Positions 22,364 through 30,944 of a stretch of 40,961 nucleotides of DNA are shown here, one piece after another (the stretch's first letter is position 1; each line of letters opens with the position of its first letter). A program made the position numbers and the translations under genes. A model generated the notes under the pieces. It saw nothing but the letters and a program-made list of their open reading frames with translations, ran no database searches and was not told the origin of the DNA. The DNA comes from JABCPE02 sp963521545. GTDB taxonomy: Bacteria; Bacteroidota; Bacteroidia; Flavobacteriales; Weeksellaceae. The DNA lies in assembly GCA_963521545.1 (NCBI GenBank), contig CAUQVP010000005.1, forward strand, positions 1 through 40,961, read 5' to 3'.

Positions 22364-23326
22364 ATGCCAAGATTCATACTTAATGATGAAAATGTAACGA
22401 ACTCCTATGGGTTCAAGATTAAAACAGCAGGGATATACCTTAAAAGATTTGAGGCTAATCCTGTGATGCTTGACGGACACAACCCTTCTAATCACGCTGT
22501 TATTGGAAAATGGATAAAGATAAAGGTGGAGGATGGAAAACTTTCTGCTGATACGGACTTTGATATGGAGGATGAAAACGCTAAAACTATAGCAGGAAAA
22601 GTAGAAAGAGGAATAATCAAAGGCGCCAGTATGGGGATTTCTTTCAGTAAAAAAGATTTCTCCTATCAAGATGGAGAGCTTGTTTTAGAAAAATGTAGTC
22701 TGCATGAGGCTTCTATTGTTGCTATTCCAAGTAATGCGGGAGCATTAAGACTAATGATGGACGGAGAGGAAATCTCTGAAACCGATATGAAAGCCCTGTG
22801 TCTTTCAATAGCACAGAATCAAGAAGATTTTAAACCTAAATTTAATAATAAAATGAAATTAAAATTGTCACAATTAGCCTTTATCGCATTGGGATTTGAT
22901 GGCCAGACAGAAGAGGCGGAGCAAGAGCAGATCAATACAGCAGTGTTGAAACTGCAGGAGGAGAAAAACAATCTAAAAGCACAATTAGCTTTATCGGAAG
23001 AGAAAGTAAATGCTTTTGTAGAGAAAGAAAAAGAAGCCAAACTCGCAGCAACAAATAAGATGCTGGATGAGGCGGTTGCCAGCGGAAAAATTACAGCAGA
23101 CAAGCGCCAGACCTTTGCTGACCTTGCAGCACAGAATTTTGATTTAGCTAAATCAACCTTAGACTCCCTGCCAGCAAAACAAAATTTCAGCGCAGGAGTA
23201 AAGACACCAGCAGGAACTAGCGCTGTGACTACAATGGAGGATTTCCAAAAATTGAGCCTTGACGAACAACTTGCTTTTAAAGCAGCAAACCCAGATGCTT
23301 ATAAAGAGCTTTTAAAAACCTTTTAA
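22364..23326 (+). CDS. Prohead protease/scaffold, Mu gpI-like, S78 type
   Basis: A 320-residue protein. Residues 1-150 form a prohead protease with His39 (VMLDGHNP) and Ser89 (KGASMGISF), plus KCSLHEASIVAIPSNAGA typical of S78 enzymes. Residues ~165-320 are a helical scaffold, including a coiled coil around 185-230. An internal ATG at codon 164 sits behind the phage's leader-like sequence and would give the scaffold alone, like Mu I/Z. Confidence 0.87.
   Translation: MPRFILNDENVTNSYGFKIKTAGIYLKRFEANPVMLDGHNPSNHAVIGKWIKIKVEDGKLSADTDFDMEDENAKTIAGKVERGIIKGASMGISFSKKDFSYQDGELVLEKCSLHEASIVAIPSNAGALRLMMDGEEISETDMKALCLSIAQNQEDFKPKFNNKMKLKLSQLAFIALGFDGQTEEAEQEQINTAVLKLQEEKNNLKAQLALSEEKVNAFVEKEKEAKLAATNKMLDEAVASGKITADKRQTFADLAAQNFDLAKSTLDSLPAKQNFSAGVKTPAGTSAVTTMEDFQKLSLDEQLAFKAANPDAYKELLKTF
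22853..23326 (+). CDS. Nested scaffold protein (internal start)
   Basis: An in-frame ATG at 22853 gives a 157-residue product beginning MKLKLSQLAFIALGFDG, with its own upstream AT-rich leader (AAACCTAAATTTAATAATAA). The preceding codons (KPKFNNK) translate that leader and look unselected as protein. Nested scaffolds occur in Mu (Z) and lambda (Nu3). Separate expression here is inferred. Confidence 0.65.
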   Translation: MKLKLSQLAFIALGFDGQTEEAEQEQINTAVLKLQEEKNNLKAQLALSEEKVNAFVEKEKEAKLAATNKMLDEAVASGKITADKRQTFADLAAQNFDLAKSTLDSLPAKQNFSAGVKTPAGTSAVTTMEDFQKLSLDEQLAFKAANPDAYKELLKTF

Positions 23327-23357
23327 TTATTGTTTAATCATTTAAAAAAGAAAAGAA

Positions 23358-24224
23358 ATGCCAAAGAATTTTCCAGAAATATGGGAAAGTCGTGTAAGAC
23401 AAACCCTTGAAAACGGAGCAACAGCAGACTTCTTGGATGGAGTCAGCGAATTAGACGGAGATGTAAGCGAAATGGGAGAAGAGAATATCATTCATATTCC
23501 TACTTCTGAGTTTAATCCCGAAGTTTTGATCAACAACCAAACTTACCCTATCGCGGTGCAGGATTTCACTGATGACACGGTAATTGTGAAGTTGGACAAA
23601 TACCAAACTAAAGCTACAAAAGTAACGGATGACCAGATTATTGGGGCTTCTTATGACAAGATAGATGCAGTGACTAAATCACACACCAACTCTATCAATG
23701 CAAAGAAATACAAGAAAGCCCTTCACGCCCTAGCTCCTGATACTGACGCAGCAAAAACACCTGTATTACAGCTAGCAGGAGCGGAGTGTACCTACGAGGA
23801 TTTGGTAGCACTGAAAGACAAGTGTGATGAACTTGAATGGCCAGAAGAAGGACGAAGATTAGTGCTTTGTAATAAGCATTGGAATGCTCTTTTAAAGGAT
23901 AGAAAGAACTTCGGTGACCAGCTTATCAATTATAAAAATGGAGAGCTTTCTCCTGTAATCGCTGGCTTTGAAATCAAGAAGTACATCGCGAGTCCTCATT
24001 ATACAGGAACTACCAAAAAACCTTTTGGTTCGGTACCAGCAAGCGGTGATAAACCAGCTTCTGTATGCTTCGTAGTAGACAATGTCAGAAAGAAAACAGG
24101 ACTTACTAAACAGTATTTCTCTGAAGCGGGTAAAAGTCCAGAGAACCAAGCGAACCTTCTTAACTACCGACACTATTTTATTGCAGTGCCTCTAGGGAAG
24201 AAATATGTTGCTGCATTAGTGTAG
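23358..24224 (+). CDS. Major capsid protein, Mu gpT-like
   Basis: A 288-residue protein directly after the protease/scaffold, close to Mu T in length (296). It begins MPKNFPEIWESRVRQTLENG and has a typical P-domain-like middle (YQTKATKVTDDQIIGASYDK) and a C-terminal YRHYFIAVPLGKKYVAAL. Forms the HK97-fold shell. Confidence 0.85.
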   Translation: MPKNFPEIWESRVRQTLENGATADFLDGVSELDGDVSEMGEENIIHIPTSEFNPEVLINNQTYPIAVQDFTDDTVIVKLDKYQTKATKVTDDQIIGASYDKIDAVTKSHTNSINAKKYKKALHALAPDTDAAKTPVLQLAGAECTYEDLVALKDKCDELEWPEEGRRLVLCNKHWNALLKDRKNFGDQLINYKNGELSPVIAGFEIKKYIASPHYTGTTKKPFGSVPASGDKPASVCFVVDNVRKKTGLTKQYFSEAGKSPENQANLLNYRHYFIAVPLGKKYVAALV

Positions 24225-24240
24225 GTTAAAACCAATAATA

Positions 24241-24651
24241 ATGAGAGAAATAAAGTATTTAGCCGTGCATTGTACGGCAACGCCACAGACGACATCTGTA
24301 GAGAGCATTAAGCATTATTGGAAAGCTCATTTAGGCTGGAAGATGCCCGGCTATCACTTTATTATAAAACCAAATGGAGAGGTAGTCCAACTATTGGAAA
24401 TAGACAAAGTATCTAACGGAGTCAAGGGGTTTAATTCAGTAAGTATCAACATCTCTTACATCGGAGGTGTAGATAGCAAGAATAAACCTATTGACAATAG
24501 GACACCAGCCCAAAAAAAGGCATTGTTTGATTTACTTAAAAAGTTAAAAAAGCAGTTTCCAAAGGCAATTATCCAAGGGCATAGAGACTTTCCAGGTGTG
24601 AAAAAAGCTTGTCCAAGTTTTAATGCAAAAGAAGAATACGAACATTTATAA
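24241..24651 (+). CDS. Endolysin, T7-lysozyme-type N-acetylmuramoyl-L-alanine amidase
   Basis: A 136-residue amidase that cuts the bond between muramic acid and the stem peptide. Zinc ligands fit His10 (YLAVHCTAT), His114 (GHRDFPG) and Cys124 (KKACPSF), with catalytic Tyr38 (GYHF) and Lys122, as in T7 lysozyme. There is no signal peptide, so it needs a holin to reach the wall; the holin lies 13.5 kb downstream. Confidence 0.92.
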   Translation: MREIKYLAVHCTATPQTTSVESIKHYWKAHLGWKMPGYHFIIKPNGEVVQLLEIDKVSNGVKGFNSVSINISYIGGVDSKNKPIDNRTPAQKKALFDLLKKLKKQFPKAIIQGHRDFPGVKKACPSFNAKEEYEHL

Positions 24652-24660
24652 TTTACAGCA

Positions 24661-25158
24661 ATGAGAAATGCATATTTAAAAATCATATCTATCTGTTTAG
24701 CATTGGTTTTTGCGGTTTCCTGCGGAAGCAGGAAGCCTGCAGAACCGCTAATCATAGAGAACACGAAGACCATTACCAAGGAAACCCTCGTAAGAGACAC
24801 CGTGGTAGTAACCCAGAGGGACAGCGTAAGGACTGAGGTCATGATAGACTGCCCGGAGGGAGGAACGCCCAAGATTAGAACCATTTATAAAAATCCGCCA
24901 AAAGGCAGGATATTACAGCCTCCACAGGTAACACTAAGTGGGAACAAACTTACAATAGACTGCAAGGCAGAAGCCGAAAAATTAGCTCTTAAACTCTATG
25001 ATAAGTATGTAAAAGAGCACGAGAGTAAAAAGATTCCCATTTATATAGAAAAACCCTTTAAGTGGTATCATTCAGCCCTTATGTGGTTTGGAGCACTCAG
25101 TTTATTACTATTTATTATCGTTGGTGTGGCTCCTCTATTTATTAAATCTAAACTTTAA
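24661..25158 (+). CDS. Probable one-piece spanin (u-spanin)
   Basis: A 165-residue protein with a lipoprotein signal (AVSC, lipidated Cys21), a proline-rich periplasmic stretch and a single C-terminal transmembrane helix (about 139-161, ALMWFGALSLLLFIIVGVAP). Outer-membrane lipid anchor plus inner-membrane helix in one chain is the u-spanin plan (T1 gp11 type), which fuses the two membranes at lysis. It lies 9 nt after the endolysin, which fits. Confidence 0.72.
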   Translation: MRNAYLKIISICLALVFAVSCGSRKPAEPLIIENTKTITKETLVRDTVVVTQRDSVRTEVMIDCPEGGTPKIRTIYKNPPKGRILQPPQVTLSGNKLTIDCKAEAEKLALKLYDKYVKEHESKKIPIYIEKPFKWYHSALMWFGALSLLLFIIVGVAPLFIKSKL

Positions 25159-25169
25159 AGTAAAAAATA

Positions 25170-25529
25170 ATGGAACAAGTATTTATAGATAATCCAAAGC
25201 TAGATGTAGCATATAAAACTGCAGATGGTCATTTTTTCTTCCTGGAACATGATGCAGTAAACTACGCGTCCACACTTGAAGACAAAACCGTAGAAAAAGT
25301 TACTCCAAAAAGGGAGAAAACATCAGAAGTAGCAGATAATACGGCTGATGAACAAGGTGACAAAAGAGAGCAAAAAGTATCAGAGTTAATGGAATTAGAG
25401 CTGATTCCTAAAAACTTCGACAAAATGAAGTCACTAGCAACCTACTTTAAAATAGAACTTGCAGAAAAACCAAATGCAGAAGACCTCATAAAGGCTCTTA
25501 CAGAACTTAAAAACCAAATAACTCAGTAA
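25170..25529 (+). CDS. Hypothetical virion-region protein
   Basis: A 119-residue protein with a short beta N-terminus (YKTADGHFFFLEHDAVNYA), an acidic disordered middle and a helical C-terminal domain (ELIPKNFDKMKSLATYFKI) resembling an SAP/HeH-like fold. It lies between the lysis pair and the tail sheath and might be a neck component. No family assigned. Confidence 0.55.
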   Translation: MEQVFIDNPKLDVAYKTADGHFFFLEHDAVNYASTLEDKTVEKVTPKREKTSEVADNTADEQGDKREQKVSELMELELIPKNFDKMKSLATYFKIELAEKPNAEDLIKALTELKNQITQ

Positions 25530-25531
25530 AA

Positions 25532-26710
25532 ATGAACGGAGTAAAATTTATTAGAGAAAACGGCGGACTTGGCAGAAGACAAGAAGGCACAGATTTCATC
25601 TCTGGAATCATTGTCTATGGAGAAACAGCCACAGACAAGCGCTTGATATTATCTGTCAGCGAATTAGATAAAGCAGGTATCACAGCTACTACACATCCTG
25701 TGCTCCATTACCATGTTTCAGAGTTCTTCCGAGTGAATGAGGGAGCAAAACTATATGTTCAGTCAGTGGCAGAGAGTGATGGCAATTATACAGAAGTAAA
25801 GGTCATGCAGAACTTCGCAGAGGGGAACATCAGACAGATTGCAGTTTGTGATTTTAAAAGGGAATTAAATACCCTTTCAAATTCAGTGAGCAAACTTAAT
25901 CAGATTGCTTCGGAATTAGGAGAATTAAATATCCCTTTGAGTTTGCTTCTTTCAGTAAAAATAACCGCGGAAGACATGACTAAACTGCCAGACCTGCATA
26001 CATTGAATGCTGAAAGGGTAAGTGTGGTTATCGGTCAAGACGGCGGAGGGAGAGGCGCTTATTTATCCCAAACCAACGCTTCTATTTCTTGTATTGGCGC
26101 TGTATTAGGTGCTTTATCAAAATCCAAAGTAAGCGAGAGTATTGCATGGGTAGAAAAACAGAATTTAGTTTCCACAGCTTATGTCAAGGCTCTTACAGGA
26201 GGTGTAGAAAAAACAAGAGAACTGGATAGTATCTGTTTTTGTGATGGTTCAGCCATAGGAAACTATACTCCACAACAACTGGAAGCTATTAACGATAAAG
26301 GCTACATCTTCGGAGTAAAGCATACAGGAATAGCAGGAACTTTCCTTAATGATAGTTTTACAGCTACTAGTTTAGAGAGTGATTTTGCTTATATCGAAAA
26401 CAACAGAACCATTGATAAAGCCATTAGGGGAATTAACAAAGTGCTGATTAAGAAAGTATCTGGACCTGCTTATATAGATCCCGATACAGGACTACTGGAG
26501 GCATCAGGAGTTGCTGCCTTGGAAGCTCTTTGTGATGATGTTCTTGATGAAATGAAAAGAAACGGAGAAATAAGTGGTTATGAAGCTTATATCAATCCGA
26601 ACCAGCAGTTGCTGAGGACTTCTAAATTAGAAGTGATTGTAAAAATTGTTCCTGTGGGAACATTGAGAAAAATTGAGGTAAAAATAGGTTTAACCCTTAA
26701 AAAAGATTAA
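25532..26710 (+). CDS. Tail sheath protein, DUF2586 family
   Basis: A 392-residue sheath protein of the contractile tail. DUF2586 features include RRQEGTDFISGIIVYGE and VVIGQDGGGRGAYLSQTNAS, and late CDDVLDEMKRNGEISGYEAY followed by a beta C-terminus. Identifies the phage as myovirus-like. Confidence 0.88.
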   Translation: MNGVKFIRENGGLGRRQEGTDFISGIIVYGETATDKRLILSVSELDKAGITATTHPVLHYHVSEFFRVNEGAKLYVQSVAESDGNYTEVKVMQNFAEGNIRQIAVCDFKRELNTLSNSVSKLNQIASELGELNIPLSLLLSVKITAEDMTKLPDLHTLNAERVSVVIGQDGGGRGAYLSQTNASISCIGAVLGALSKSKVSESIAWVEKQNLVSTAYVKALTGGVEKTRELDSICFCDGSAIGNYTPQQLEAINDKGYIFGVKHTGIAGTFLNDSFTATSLESDFAYIENNRTIDKAIRGINKVLIKKVSGPAYIDPDTGLLEASGVAALEALCDDVLDEMKRNGEISGYEAYINPNQQLLRTSKLEVIVKIVPVGTLRKIEVKIGLTLKKD

Positions 26711-26712
26711 AA

Positions 26713-27144
26713 ATGGTAGAATTAGAACCGCTGATTAACGGAAGAGAATACGGCTGGGCAGACATTACCGCTACTATTGGAGGCGTTCCTGTTACAGGGA
26801 TTACCGCTATCAAATACAGCGAAGAAATGGAAAAAGAGGACATCTATGCAGCAGGGAGATACCCTATATCTCGTGGATACGGCAGAGTGAAAACCACCGC
26901 TTCTATTACACTGCTTTCGGGGACAGTATTCGCTCTGAAATCAAAAGCTCCAAAAGGACAGCTTCATAGAATTGCTCCATTTCCCATTACAGTAAGCTAT
27001 CAGCCAGATGCTGGACCTATGGTAGTACATGTTTTGAAGAATTGTGAATTCAAAAAAACAGAGTTTGACTGGAAAGAAGGAGACATGAGCAAACCTATAG
27101 AAATGGAACTTATAGTTTCTCATATTGTAGATAAATCAAAATAA
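26713..27144 (+). CDS. Tail tube protein
   Basis: A 143-residue beta-rich protein right after the sheath, the place of the tube (Mu gpM). It has YGWADITATIGGVPVTGITA, then EEMEKEDIYAAGRYPISRGY, and ends with a DWKEGDMSKPIEMEL segment usual in tube proteins. Forms the inner DNA conduit. Confidence 0.8.
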   Translation: MVELEPLINGREYGWADITATIGGVPVTGITAIKYSEEMEKEDIYAAGRYPISRGYGRVKTTASITLLSGTVFALKSKAPKGQLHRIAPFPITVSYQPDAGPMVVHVLKNCEFKKTEFDWKEGDMSKPIEMELIVSHIVDKSK

Positions 27145-27153
27145 AACAACCAC

Positions 27154-27184
27154 TGTGAGCAGTTGGAAAACACTACTGCTCACA
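27154..27184 (+). other. Hairpin before the tail-chaperone gene
   Basis: TGTGAGCAG / CTGCTCACA, a perfect 9-bp stem with a 13-nt loop, 16 nt before the ATG at 27201. The flanking AACCAC-like sequence and loop GTTGGAAAAC echo hairpin 3 at 7192. No T tract follows, so it is probably not a terminator. Confidence 0.5.
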
Positions 27185-27200
27185 TTATAAAAACAAGAAA

Positions 27201-27521
27201 ATGGACAAAGAACTTATCTGCGGACTTGATACCGCTCAAATAGAAGACCTCAAAGCAGAAAAAGGAGCATTAGTATTGGTTAGTGTGACTTATGAAGAAA
27301 ACACTCATCAAGCTATATTCACAGAGCCTACCTTTAAGGATTTGGAAGCGATACATAAAATATCTAAATCTGATGAAATGAAAGGATTAAGGTCAGCTTA
27401 TGACAACTGTATTGTAAAGGCCGATGAAGAAATAGAAGGCAGGGATATGCTTAAAATCAAGGCGGTAAGTGCTTTGATGGAAAGAGTGCAGAAAACCAGC
27501 TCTGAAGCAAAAAACTTATAA
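27201..27521 (+). CDS. Tail assembly chaperone, zero-frame product
   Basis: A 106-residue protein matching the small chaperone (G-type) that binds the tape measure during tail assembly. N-terminal beta (KGALVLVSVTYEENTHQAIF), then helices. It ends at a TAA six nt after an A-AAA-AAC slippery site, so it is the short form of a frameshift pair; the long form extends to 27715. Confidence 0.8.
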   Translation: MDKELICGLDTAQIEDLKAEKGALVLVSVTYEENTHQAIFTEPTFKDLEAIHKISKSDEMKGLRSAYDNCIVKADEEIEGRDMLKIKAVSALMERVQKTSSEAKNL

Positions 27522-27715
27522 GCTCGCTAGAAAGCGAGCAGTCAGAACACGAAAGGTTCAAGGGAGATGCTCTTATAAGGTCAAACTTTAATGTAGAGCC
27601 AGAAACACTACAAATAAGTGAATGGGGTAAATTATACGCCCAAGCCATGTGGCTGGAAGAATGGCGACTGCAGAACCAAGCCGAATTATTTAAGGCTTTG
27701 TTTGGTGGGGATTAG
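27201..27715 (+). CDS. Tail assembly chaperone, -1 frameshift fusion (GT-type)
   Basis: Joining codons 1-105 with the -1 frame from 27515 gives about 171 residues. The extension of 66 codons (reading LISSLESEQSEHERF..., then ISEWGKLYAQAMWLEEW) ends at TAG 27713-27715. It is protein-like, has no start of its own and otherwise would be an unexplained 190-nt gap. G/GT pairs are conserved in long-tailed phages and sit just before the tape measure, as here. Confidence 0.82.
27509..27539 (+). promoter_or_regulatory. -1 programmed frameshift signal, tail chaperone
   Basis: A AAA AAC heptamer (27509-27515) in phase with the zero frame. A 6-nt spacer TTATAA ends in the zero-frame stop. Then hairpin GCTCGCT / AGCGAGC with loop AGAA (27522-27539). 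Confidence 0.88.
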
Positions 27716-27885
27716 TCATCATTTCCACTGCAACCATTCTTGCTAACTAACCAACCCCAATAAATACCTAAAATAGTTAATATAGGATAAATAACCAAAG
27801 CAGAGGGAGGAAAAACTACTGGTAGTACCCCCAAGAAAAAAAACACAACTGCTATAACAAACAAAGATTTAAAAAGTGTTTTCAT
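27712..27885 (-). CDS. Small counter-oriented membrane protein (moron)
   Basis: A 57-residue protein on the minus strand between chaperone and tape measure. It has two hydrophobic helices (SLFVIAVVFFFLGVLPVVF and ALVIYPILTILGIYWGWLV) and a polar tail (KNGCSGNDD). The start at 27885 follows a -7 element TATCTTTG (27914-27907). An ATG at 27909 is in frame but falls in the promoter. The stop overlaps the fused chaperone stop by 4 nt. Membrane morons at such sites often block superinfection; here that is a guess. Confidence 0.62.
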   Translation of the reverse strand: MKTLFKSLFVIAVVFFFLGVLPVVFPPSALVIYPILTILGIYWGWLVSKNGCSGNDD

Positions 27886-27906
27886 CGTTGATGAACATTT
27901 ACATAA

Positions 27907-27914
27907 CAAAGATA
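27907..27914 (-). promoter_or_regulatory. -7 element of the counter-oriented membrane gene
   Basis: The reverse complement reads TATCTTTG, 21 nt before the start at 27885. No convincing -33 element. Confidence 0.5.
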
Positions 27915-27921
27915 ATAAAAA

Positions 27922-30321
27922 ATGTCAAATAATGTAACATATCAAGTAAATTTAAAAGTTGTAGGTGATGATGTCATCGGCTCAGTAACTCGTGAGATTG
28001 AGAGATTAGACGAGAGTACGAAGAATGCAACTAAGAGTTTCGGAGATTGTTTTAAATCTTTTTTGGCATTTAGCACAGCCTTAGAAGGGCTTTCTTCTCT
28101 TCGGCAAGACTTTGAGAGCCTCATCGAACCTGGCAGAAATCTAAATGCCAACATGATGGAGCTTTCTGCCATCACAGGAGTTACAGGAGATGGATTAAAA
28201 GCGATTGAAAAGGCAGCAAGAGATACAGCAAAAACCTTCGGAACAAGTGCTATAGATAATGTGGAAGCTTATAAAATGATGCTTTCTCAATTATCTCCAG
28301 AGATTGCCACTAATGCAGAGGCTATGAAGATGATGGGGGAAAATGCCAATATTCTCTCCAAGCAGATGGGCGGTGATACGGTAGCGGCTACAGAAGTCCT
28401 TAACACTTCACTCAATCAGTTTGGTGTGAGTATGGATGATCCTATTGCAGCAGCTAAAATCATGGGCGATATGATGAATGTGATGTCCGCAGCTGCACAA
28501 CAGGGATCTGCAGAACTTCCGCAAATCAAACAAGCATTAGAACAGGTCGGAATGGTGGCGAAAACTACAGGCTTGTCTTTTGCTGAAACTAATGCTTATA
28601 TCCAGCTTTTAGACCAAGCAGGTAAAAAAGGAAGTGAGGGCGGTGTAGCACTCCGAAATGTCCTTACAACATTATCAGAAGGTAGATTTACTTCTAAGTT
28701 AGCAGCGGAAGGTCTTCAGCAGGCTGGTATTTCAGTAGATTATCTAGCAGACAGTTCAATACCTCTACACGAGCGGTTAAAAACCCTTAGAAAAATACAA
28801 GGAGATACCGCGCTTATGACCAAAGTATTTGGTAAGGAAAACATGGCAGCAGCTATTGCCATGATAAACACTGCTGATGATGCGGAAGCTATGACTAAGG
28901 TTATTGTAGGGACTAATTCAGCAGTAGAGCAAGCAGAGGTAATCATGGGTGGCTACAATGAAAAGGTAGCCAGAACCAAAGCATGGTTTGATGACTTGAA
29001 AATATCTGTTTTTAATTTTTCAGAAAGCTTAACACCTTATATCAATGGATTGTTTACAGGTGCTGAATGGCTTGGGAAAACATTGCATTATACCAATATA
29101 TTAACTTCATCTATAAATGCATTAAGGAATGCTAAGATGATGGATAATATCCAATCTGGAATAACACTCATTCGCTCAAAAGCCTTAGCATTATGGACAG
29201 GGATAGGAAGTGTTGCTAATAAAGGTTTTGCCGCATCTTTAAACTCGGTGAGAAATTCGGCGATAGGTGCAGCTATGGGGACAAGAGCTTTTTCTGTTGC
29301 TATTATGAATATTCCTGTTATCGGATGGATAATAGCAGGGATTACAGCGATTATTATAGCACTAAAATACCTTTGGGAACATAGTAGAAGATTTAGAGAG
29401 ATACTCTTTGGAATAGGCTATGCAGGAAAAGCGATTTTTCACAATATCGGTGTATATGCAGGCAGAGTGTGGACTCTTGTTTTGAAACCCGTAGGTATAT
29501 TTATTTTCAATCTCTATAAAAACACTTTTTTGACTATTTGGGAGATTGTAAAAACAGTATGGAAAAACATTACGAACACGATTACATGGGCTTGGAATAG
29601 CGTTATAAAACCTATAGCAAGTTTCATTTACAATGTTTACAAAAACGCTTTTATGATGATTTGGAACACTGTAAAAACTGTGTTCAACTGGATAGTACAA
29701 TTGGTTTCCAGTGTTTGGAATTGGATAAAAAACACCTTCTCTGAGTTCGCAGGATGGATACAATCTACTATTATAGACCCTATTTATAAAGCATTTAGTG
29801 GAGTTTGGGACTGGCTTACAGGCTTGTTTAACAGTATTGTCGAAAAACTCGGAGCCATGGCTGAGCCAATTAAAAAACTTTGGAATAGTATTTTTTCTTC
29901 CGAAGGAACGGTAAGCATTAAAGAAGAATACAAAAAAGGAGAAAAAGCAGGAGGAGAAAGTTTTGATAAAGACAAGAAAAAAAGTAAAGATGATCCGCAG
30001 GAGGTCAAAATAGTAGATGATAACTCCCACAAGAACATTTTTGATGTCAGTAAAGGCTCTGGACTTTCTACTCCTACTATTGGAGGAGTGGCAGCCAAAA
30101 AAACAAAGAAGAAAAAGGAAAAAAGCGAGAAAGAAGATGGAGAAAGTGGGAACAAGGTTCGCAGTCTTACAGTTGGTAAAATGGTGGAAAATCTCAATAT
30201 CTACACTCAAAAAGGGACTGTCGGAGAAAGTAAAGAGCAAATTTTACAAGCGATTAAAGAAATATTCGGTACTGCGGTAGCAGATTTTGCAGGTGCAGAC
30301 CGAAACGCTACAACCGCATAA
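27922..30321 (+). CDS. Tail tape measure protein
   Basis: A 799-residue protein that sets tail length. Residues ~60-330 are the TP901-type tape-measure core (NMMELSAITGVTGDGLKAIE and GGVALRNVLTTLSEGRF). A hydrophobic segment is near 455-480 (IPVIGWIIAGITAIIIAL), then tryptophan-rich repeats near 525-640 with two similar copies (LYKNTFLTIWEIVKTVWKNI, then VYKNAFMMIWNTVKTVFNWI). The C-terminus is a Lys/Glu-rich tail. Confidence 0.9.
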   Translation: MSNNVTYQVNLKVVGDDVIGSVTREIERLDESTKNATKSFGDCFKSFLAFSTALEGLSSLRQDFESLIEPGRNLNANMMELSAITGVTGDGLKAIEKAARDTAKTFGTSAIDNVEAYKMMLSQLSPEIATNAEAMKMMGENANILSKQMGGDTVAATEVLNTSLNQFGVSMDDPIAAAKIMGDMMNVMSAAAQQGSAELPQIKQALEQVGMVAKTTGLSFAETNAYIQLLDQAGKKGSEGGVALRNVLTTLSEGRFTSKLAAEGLQQAGISVDYLADSSIPLHERLKTLRKIQGDTALMTKVFGKENMAAAIAMINTADDAEAMTKVIVGTNSAVEQAEVIMGGYNEKVARTKAWFDDLKISVFNFSESLTPYINGLFTGAEWLGKTLHYTNILTSSINALRNAKMMDNIQSGITLIRSKALALWTGIGSVANKGFAASLNSVRNSAIGAAMGTRAFSVAIMNIPVIGWIIAGITAIIIALKYLWEHSRRFREILFGIGYAGKAIFHNIGVYAGRVWTLVLKPVGIFIFNLYKNTFLTIWEIVKTVWKNITNTITWAWNSVIKPIASFIYNVYKNAFMMIWNTVKTVFNWIVQLVSSVWNWIKNTFSEFAGWIQSTIIDPIYKAFSGVWDWLTGLFNSIVEKLGAMAEPIKKLWNSIFSSEGTVSIKEEYKKGEKAGGESFDKDKKKSKDDPQEVKIVDDNSHKNIFDVSKGSGLSTPTIGGVAAKKTKKKKEKSEKEDGESGNKVRSLTVGKMVENLNIYTQKGTVGESKEQILQAIKEIFGTAVADFAGADRNATTA

Positions 30322-30332
30322 ACTATAAGAGC

Positions 30333-30944
30333 ATGATAAATGTATTTACCCCAAACGCAGAGCATTTAGCCAAAGGAGTGGCTTTAAATCTAGCCTTTCG
30401 TTTTGGAATGAGGACAGCAGAGCCTTTTAAAATATCTCAAAATATAGGAGAAGAGGGAAATCCAGAACTATTGGATTTAGGAGAATTAGAAGGGAGAACT
30501 TGGCTGACCTCACTAGCATTAAAGCATGGAGGGAAAGAGTTTGTATTTAACGAGTGCCTGATTTCTCTTAATATGGAAAAAAACATCGTTACCACAGCAT
30601 TACAGGGACGCAATGGGACGATAAAAGAGTATATCAGTGATGGTGATTATAACATTACCATAGATGCAGGGATAAGTAATTACACCATCGACCAGGATGG
30701 AGAGCATAATATTGACTATCCGATAGATGCAGTTGCAGAGCTGAAAAACATACTCTGCCTTCCCGAAACATTAGAGGTTCAGAGTGATTTCTTGGAGATT
30801 TTTGGGATAAAATCAGCAGTGGTAAAATCTTTTGACCTACAACAAGAAACCCACTCCAACAGACAAAGTATAAATATTCAAATGCTCTCTGATGAGCCGT
30901 ACGAAATTAGACTAAAAGAAGAAAACGATGTTAAAGTTGTGTAG
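30333..30944 (+). CDS. DUF6046-like baseplate-region protein
   Basis: A 203-residue protein after the tape measure (Mu gpN position, a DNA-circulation/baseplate protein). The pattern YPIDAVAELKNILCLPETLE with IKSAVVKSFDLQQETHSNRQ fits DUF6046 of Bacteroidota phages as I recall it. Probably part of the baseplate hub. It overlaps the next gene by 17 nt. Confidence 0.6.
   Translation: MINVFTPNAEHLAKGVALNLAFRFGMRTAEPFKISQNIGEEGNPELLDLGELEGRTWLTSLALKHGGKEFVFNECLISLNMEKNIVTTALQGRNGTIKEYISDGDYNITIDAGISNYTIDQDGEHNIDYPIDAVAELKNILCLPETLEVQSDFLEIFGIKSAVVKSFDLQQETHSNRQSINIQMLSDEPYEIRLKEENDVKVV

Noticed and set aside
29362..30240. A 292-codon minus-strand frame
   Set aside because: It is antisense to the tape measure gene, which has clear family features, and looks like a composition shadow.
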